A stretch of DNA of 32,697 bases from Minisyncoccota bacterium. GTDB lineage: Bacteria; Patescibacteriota; Minisyncoccia; Phycocordibacterales; GCA-2747955. The stretch lies in the NCBI GenBank assembly GCA_020629435.1, contig JAHDDI010000003.1:24075-56771 (forward strand), given 5' to 3'. Below the pieces are notes generated by a model. The model made no database searches. It was not told the DNA's origin and saw only the letters and a list, made by a program, of their open reading frames with translations. The position numbers were made by a program, and so were the translations under genes. Shown here piece after piece: positions 30,108 to 32,697 of the stretch. The number at the start of each line of letters is the position of its first letter. Position 1 is the first letter of the stretch.

Positions 30108-30473
30108 GGCATATTTTGTTACTAACTTATTTCAAACTTGCTTCGTAGCTACTACCTGTCAGTAAATTCTTGTCCATCGTAGCTACTGCAGGGTTTGAAA
30201 TAAGTTGTGACGGTAGAATTCCTGTACCATTAGATTTTAACTAATCTTGAAATCTAATTACCAGAACAGAAGTAAGCCCTCCCACCCCTTTATTCCAAAC
30301 ACTATCCGCAGACCAAACGAACTGAATAGTTATTTCAACCAGGTAGTTTGGTCGGGCTAGTCTCACGGTTTTACAAACCTAGACTATCATGTATACAAAG
30401 CTGGTAGTGTTTGAATAAAGGCAGAAAAATTGCCGGATTAAAAGTTAGGTATGTTTTAAGTAGAATGGAGTGA
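30108..30473 (-). ncRNA. Candidate structured RNA, copy B (unrecognised family)
   Basis: Minus-strand homologue of 27751-28050, in the 518-base gap between ftsB and rpsU. Elements in transcript order: TCACTCCATTCTA (30473-30461); P1 30405-30418/30290-30304; an extra hairpin absent from copy A, 30381-30386/30358-30363 with an inner 30375-30379/30367-30371; P2 30346-30353/30311-30318, whose loop is enlarged by about 22 bases relative to A; block 30287-30316; block 30202-30220; P3 30193-30206/30124-30137 (14 perfect pairs); CCTGCA; P4 30179-30186/30145-30152 with a 26-base loop, the same length as in A; GAAGC; GTTAGTAA. A TATAAT at 30514-30519 could start it about 35 bases before the 5' motif. 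Bases 30024-30107 show only a small GTTTA/TAAAC hairpin. Confidence 0.7.
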
Positions 30474-30513
30474 GAGTGAACTAGACACATAACCCAAAAC
30501 AATACACCCATAG

Positions 30514-30519
30514 ATTATA
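30514..30519 (-). promoter_or_regulatory. Possible -10 box for structured RNA copy B
   Basis: TATAAT on the minus strand, just after the ftsB stop codon. No convincing -35 is visible and copy A has no equally good box, so this is tentative. Confidence 0.3.
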
Positions 30520-30522
30520 CTT

Positions 30523-30891
30523 TTATTCAAAAAATGTCGTTTTCATTTTTTGCCAAAATGTCTTTTCTTCTTCATTAATTACAATCTCTTCGTCTTCGTC
30601 ACGTACCAAAACCAACACACGCTCCCCTTCTCTTTTGATTGCATATTTTTCAATCAAAAAATCTTGCACCCCTGTGTCAGTTTCTAATAGTTCATTTCTT
30701 GCCTGAACCTTTTCTAGTCTGGTTTCAATATTTGCCTTGCGCAACTCTAGTTCATGTAACATTGCTTGGGCTTGTTTGTGTGACAAGTAATTTCCCCATG
30801 CCCATCGAGTCACCACAAATGTCACAAAAACAACTACTCCTAAAAATAGATACTGTCTTTTTGATTTGTTTTTATTATTACGAATCGACAT
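30523..30891 (-). CDS. Septum formation initiator family protein (FtsB/DivIC-like)
   Basis: 122 residues from ATG 30891 (MSIRNNKNKSKRQ...). A short basic cytoplasmic tail, one membrane helix (about 14-31, YLFLGVVVFVTFVVTRWAW) and a coiled coil (about 38-72, LHELELRKANIETRLEKVQA), then DFLIEKYAIKREGERVLVLV, which matches the FtsB/DivIC 'E..AR..L.....GE.v' end. It would join the divisome complex with FtsL and FtsQ. The -10 box at 30901-30906 ends 9 bases before this ATG. An upstream ATG at 30912 would precede the predicted transcript. Confidence 0.75.
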   Translation of the reverse strand: MSIRNNKNKSKRQYLFLGVVVFVTFVVTRWAWGNYLSHKQAQAMLHELELRKANIETRLEKVQARNELLETDTGVQDFLIEKYAIKREGERVLVLVRDEDEEIVINEEEKTFWQKMKTTFFE

Positions 30892-30900
30892 AATGTGATT

Positions 30901-30906
30901 ATTATA
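30901..30906 (-). promoter_or_regulatory. -10 box of the ftsB-like gene
   Basis: TATAAT on the minus strand, ending 9 bases before ATG 30891; predicted leader of 2-3 bases. Confidence 0.5.
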
Positions 30907-30928
30907 CACCAAACTGCACTAAGCCATT

Positions 30929-30956
30929 TTGATAAAAATGAATTCTGATTTACAAT
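30929..30956 (+). promoter_or_regulatory. Promoter of the 33-residue membrane peptide gene
   Basis: TTGATA (30929-30934), 16-base spacer, TACAAT (30951-30956), the best two-part promoter in the window. The -10 ends 6 bases before ATG 30963. Confidence 0.65.
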
Positions 30957-30962
30957 AGAGAT

Positions 30963-31064
30963 ATGTACGGACCAAAATCAAAAGCAATCAAAATATTCTG
31001 GATCATTATGGGCTCATTTGTCATCCTTTCGATGGCTGCCAGCTCTCTTATTTATATAATCTAG
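30963..31064 (+). CDS. 33-residue single-helix membrane peptide
   Basis: Starts MYGPKSKAIKIFW, then a hydrophobic helix of about 20 residues (IIMGSFVILSMAASSLIYII) up to the TAG stop. It is below the length at which genes are normally called, but it fills the gap between a good promoter (7 bases from -10 to ATG) and an immediate terminator, so it is a complete leaderless gene by its context. Basic N-terminus and hydrophobic C-terminus predict N-in topology. Function unknown; its divergence from the ftsB-like gene and coupling to the lepA terminator give no clue. Confidence 0.6.
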   Translation: MYGPKSKAIKIFWIIMGSFVILSMAASSLIYII

Positions 31065-31100
31065 TAAAACAAAAACCGCCTAGGCGGTTTTTGTTTTACT
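31063..31100. terminator. Bidirectional terminator between the small membrane peptide and lepA
   Basis: A perfect 18-base-pair inverted repeat (31063-31080 with 31083-31100) with a GC core (CCGCC/GGCGG) and A/T arms. It overlaps the stop codons of both convergent genes. Confidence 0.85.
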
Positions 31101-32697
31101 AATCAGATTTCATCATTTTCAAGAACACATCTTGCGGGATATTCACCTTCCCCATGTCACGCATCTTTGCTTTCCCCTTTTTCTGTTTTTCTAATAGTTT
31201 CTTTTTTCGGGTAATGTCTCCTCCGTACAATTTTGCTGTCACATCCTTACGATATGCCTTGACTGTCTTCGACGATATGATTCTCCCCATAGATTTTCCT
31301 TGGATTTTCATAACAAAGTTCTGTCGTGGCAAGACACTGTGTAATTTCTCTACTGCGGATTCAGCCTCTTCTTGGGATCTGTTTTTAGATATTACCCGTG
31401 CAAAGGCTGCCATAGGCTCATCAGCTACAATAATATCCAGCCGCGTTACGTTGGCATCACGATATTCGATTGGTTCATACGACAGTGACGCATACCCTGA
31501 CGTGGTTGATTTTAGTTCATCAAAAAAACCTCGCATCAATTCTCGCAGTGGTAATTCACCTTTTATCTCTACACGCCCGTCTCCGAAGGTGTAGTTTGAC
31601 TGTACATTACCTTCATGATGGAAAAACATTTGTGATATGACTCCAGAATATTCGTCTGGCGAAATAATTTTTGCCAATACCCATGGCTCTTGCACTGACG
31701 TTATGTCACCGTGATCCGGAAACAGCGACGGGTTGTAAATTGTTTCAGCTTCTCCATTTTTTCTAACTACCTCATATACGATGGTCGGGTGAGTGATGAT
31801 TAATTCTAAATCAAATTCACGTCGTAATCGTTCGGTCACAATTTCCATGTGCAGCATACCCAAGAAACCACAACGAAATCCCCGTCCCAATGACCCCGTT
31901 GTCTCTTCTTCAAAGGACAATGAACTGTCAGATAATTGCAGTTTTTCCAGCGCTGGTCGTAATAGTTCAAAATCATCTTGAGATTCTGGGTATAACGACG
32001 CCCACACCACAGGTTTCGGATTAGCGTATCCAGGATATGCCTCTAATGCGTTATTTCGGTATACAACAGTGTCTCCCACACTAGCAACTCCTGGCTTCTT
32101 AATTCCAGTCACAATATAACCAATCTCTCCGGCTGATAAACTGTCGGTTGGTACTTCGTCAGGTTGAAATACCCCAACCTCCATTGACTGAAATTTTTCG
32201 TTCATTATTTTAAATAATAAATCTTTGGACTTTTTTACCTGTCCATCTAATATTCGAACAAACACAATAATTCCTTTGTTGGGATGATATTTAAAGTCAA
32301 AAATAAGCGCACGTAGATCTGTGTCGTTATCATAAGTAGACTCTGGTGCTGGAACCTGTTCAATAACACGAACCAGTAATTCATCTACTCCAGCGCCTGT
32401 TTTTCCAGATGTCTCTAAGATGTCTTCTATTTCACAATCCAACAGTAGCGCCACCTCTTCTTTGATTTCATCAACACGTGATAATGGGCTATCGCATTTT
32501 GATAAGGCTGGGATAATCTTTAATCCAGCCTCTTTTGCCATGGTTAGTGTGGTCAGTGTCTGCGCCTGCACTCCTTGGGTTGCATCAACCAACAAAATTG
32601 CCCCTTCGACTGCCTTTAAGGCTCGTGATACTTCATAAGCAAAGTCGATGTGTCCTGGGGTATCAATCAGGTTCATGATGTAGTCTGAACCGTCATG
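31099..32697 (-). CDS. lepA: Elongation factor 4 (LepA), 5' end outside the window
   Basis: At least 532 residues of a protein normally about 600 long; the reading frame is open to base 32697 ([19 protein letters not shown]), so the start and the G1 loop are missing. G3 is DTPGH; G4 reads SKCD instead of NKID, an unusual change in the guanine-specificity motif; G5 is TSGKTG. The EF-G-like domains and the LepA-specific C-terminal domain (YADEP-like [15 protein letters not shown], then [18 protein letters not shown] and [27 protein letters not shown]-type ending) are present. It is a ribosomal GTPase that acts on stalled or mis-translocated ribosomes. Confidence 0.93.
   Translation of the reverse strand, partial: [532 protein letters not shown]

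Noticed and set aside
30108-30473. Integron attC-like site suggested by the AAC...GTTAG ends of helix P3
   Set aside because: The GTTRRRY and RYYYAAC consensus boxes do not fit (GTTAGTA), there is no integrase or cassette, and the conserved core is much larger than an attC.
1-32697. CRISPR arrays, insertion sequences and plasmid origins
   Set aside because: No regularly spaced repeats, transposase genes or iteron clusters were seen.

Overview
This window looks like a chromosomal segment from a reduced-genome bacterium of the Candidate Phyla Radiation (Patescibacteria, most like Parcubacteria). The evidence is compact genes with gaps of 0 to 30 bases, moderately AT-rich DNA, almost no Shine-Dalgarno sequences, a type IV pilus operon beside a tandem array of small VirB2-like pilins, an ATP-cone/nuclease fusion, a short RpoA, and many hypothetical membrane proteins. 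The lineage is inferred from content; no rRNA gene is present. All 44 complete genes end in TAA (30) or TAG (14), never TGA, and every accepted start is ATG.

Layout: 1-1689 holds three neighbouring HD-domain nucleotide hydrolase paralogues (one cut by the left edge) with an alkyltransferase-like DNA repair protein. 1756-3031 encodes a small secreted protein overlapping an HTTM-type membrane protein. 3028-5711 encodes the peptidoglycan ligases MurD and MurC. 5771-6300 has tRNA-Ile(GAT), strong hairpins and a 16-base copy of the tRNA 3' end. 6301-10182 is infA-rpmJ-rpsM-rpsK-rpsD-rpoA-rplQ-rplM-rpsI. A GC-rich, foreign-looking LysR regulator (10316-11221) sits just upstream of infA. Then come frr and an RseP-type protease, a small membrane protein, and an ATP-cone/restriction-nuclease fusion. 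14611-19974 is the type IV pilus operon pilN-pilO-(pilP-like)-pilB-patatin-pilT. 20104-25111 is a second surface operon: methyltransferase, anchored solute-binding protein, cysteine-rich pilin fusion and five small pilins. 25176-27603 has pth facing away from lepB and a degenerate HisRS-like gene. 28180-32697 has ftsA, ybeY, rpsU, ftsB, a 33-residue membrane peptide and the 5'-truncated lepA.

The most unusual signal is a pair of non-coding elements, 27751-28050 (+) and 30108-30473 (-). They are diverged homologues that share several conserved blocks and two long helices. Those helices carry seven compensatory base-pair changes between the copies, which is strong internal evidence for a structured RNA family I do not recognise. 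Copy B carries two extra segments relative to copy A. The copies are inverted and bracket ftsA-ybeY-rpsU.

A second recurring pattern is promoter geometry. At about a dozen transcription-unit starts a -10 box, often the extended TGnTATAAT form, ends 6 to 8 bases before the ATG, which predicts leaderless mRNAs. RpoA has no C-terminal domain, so promoter recognition here probably relies on the extended -10 rather than UP elements, and the nearby LysR protein would lack its usual activation partner.
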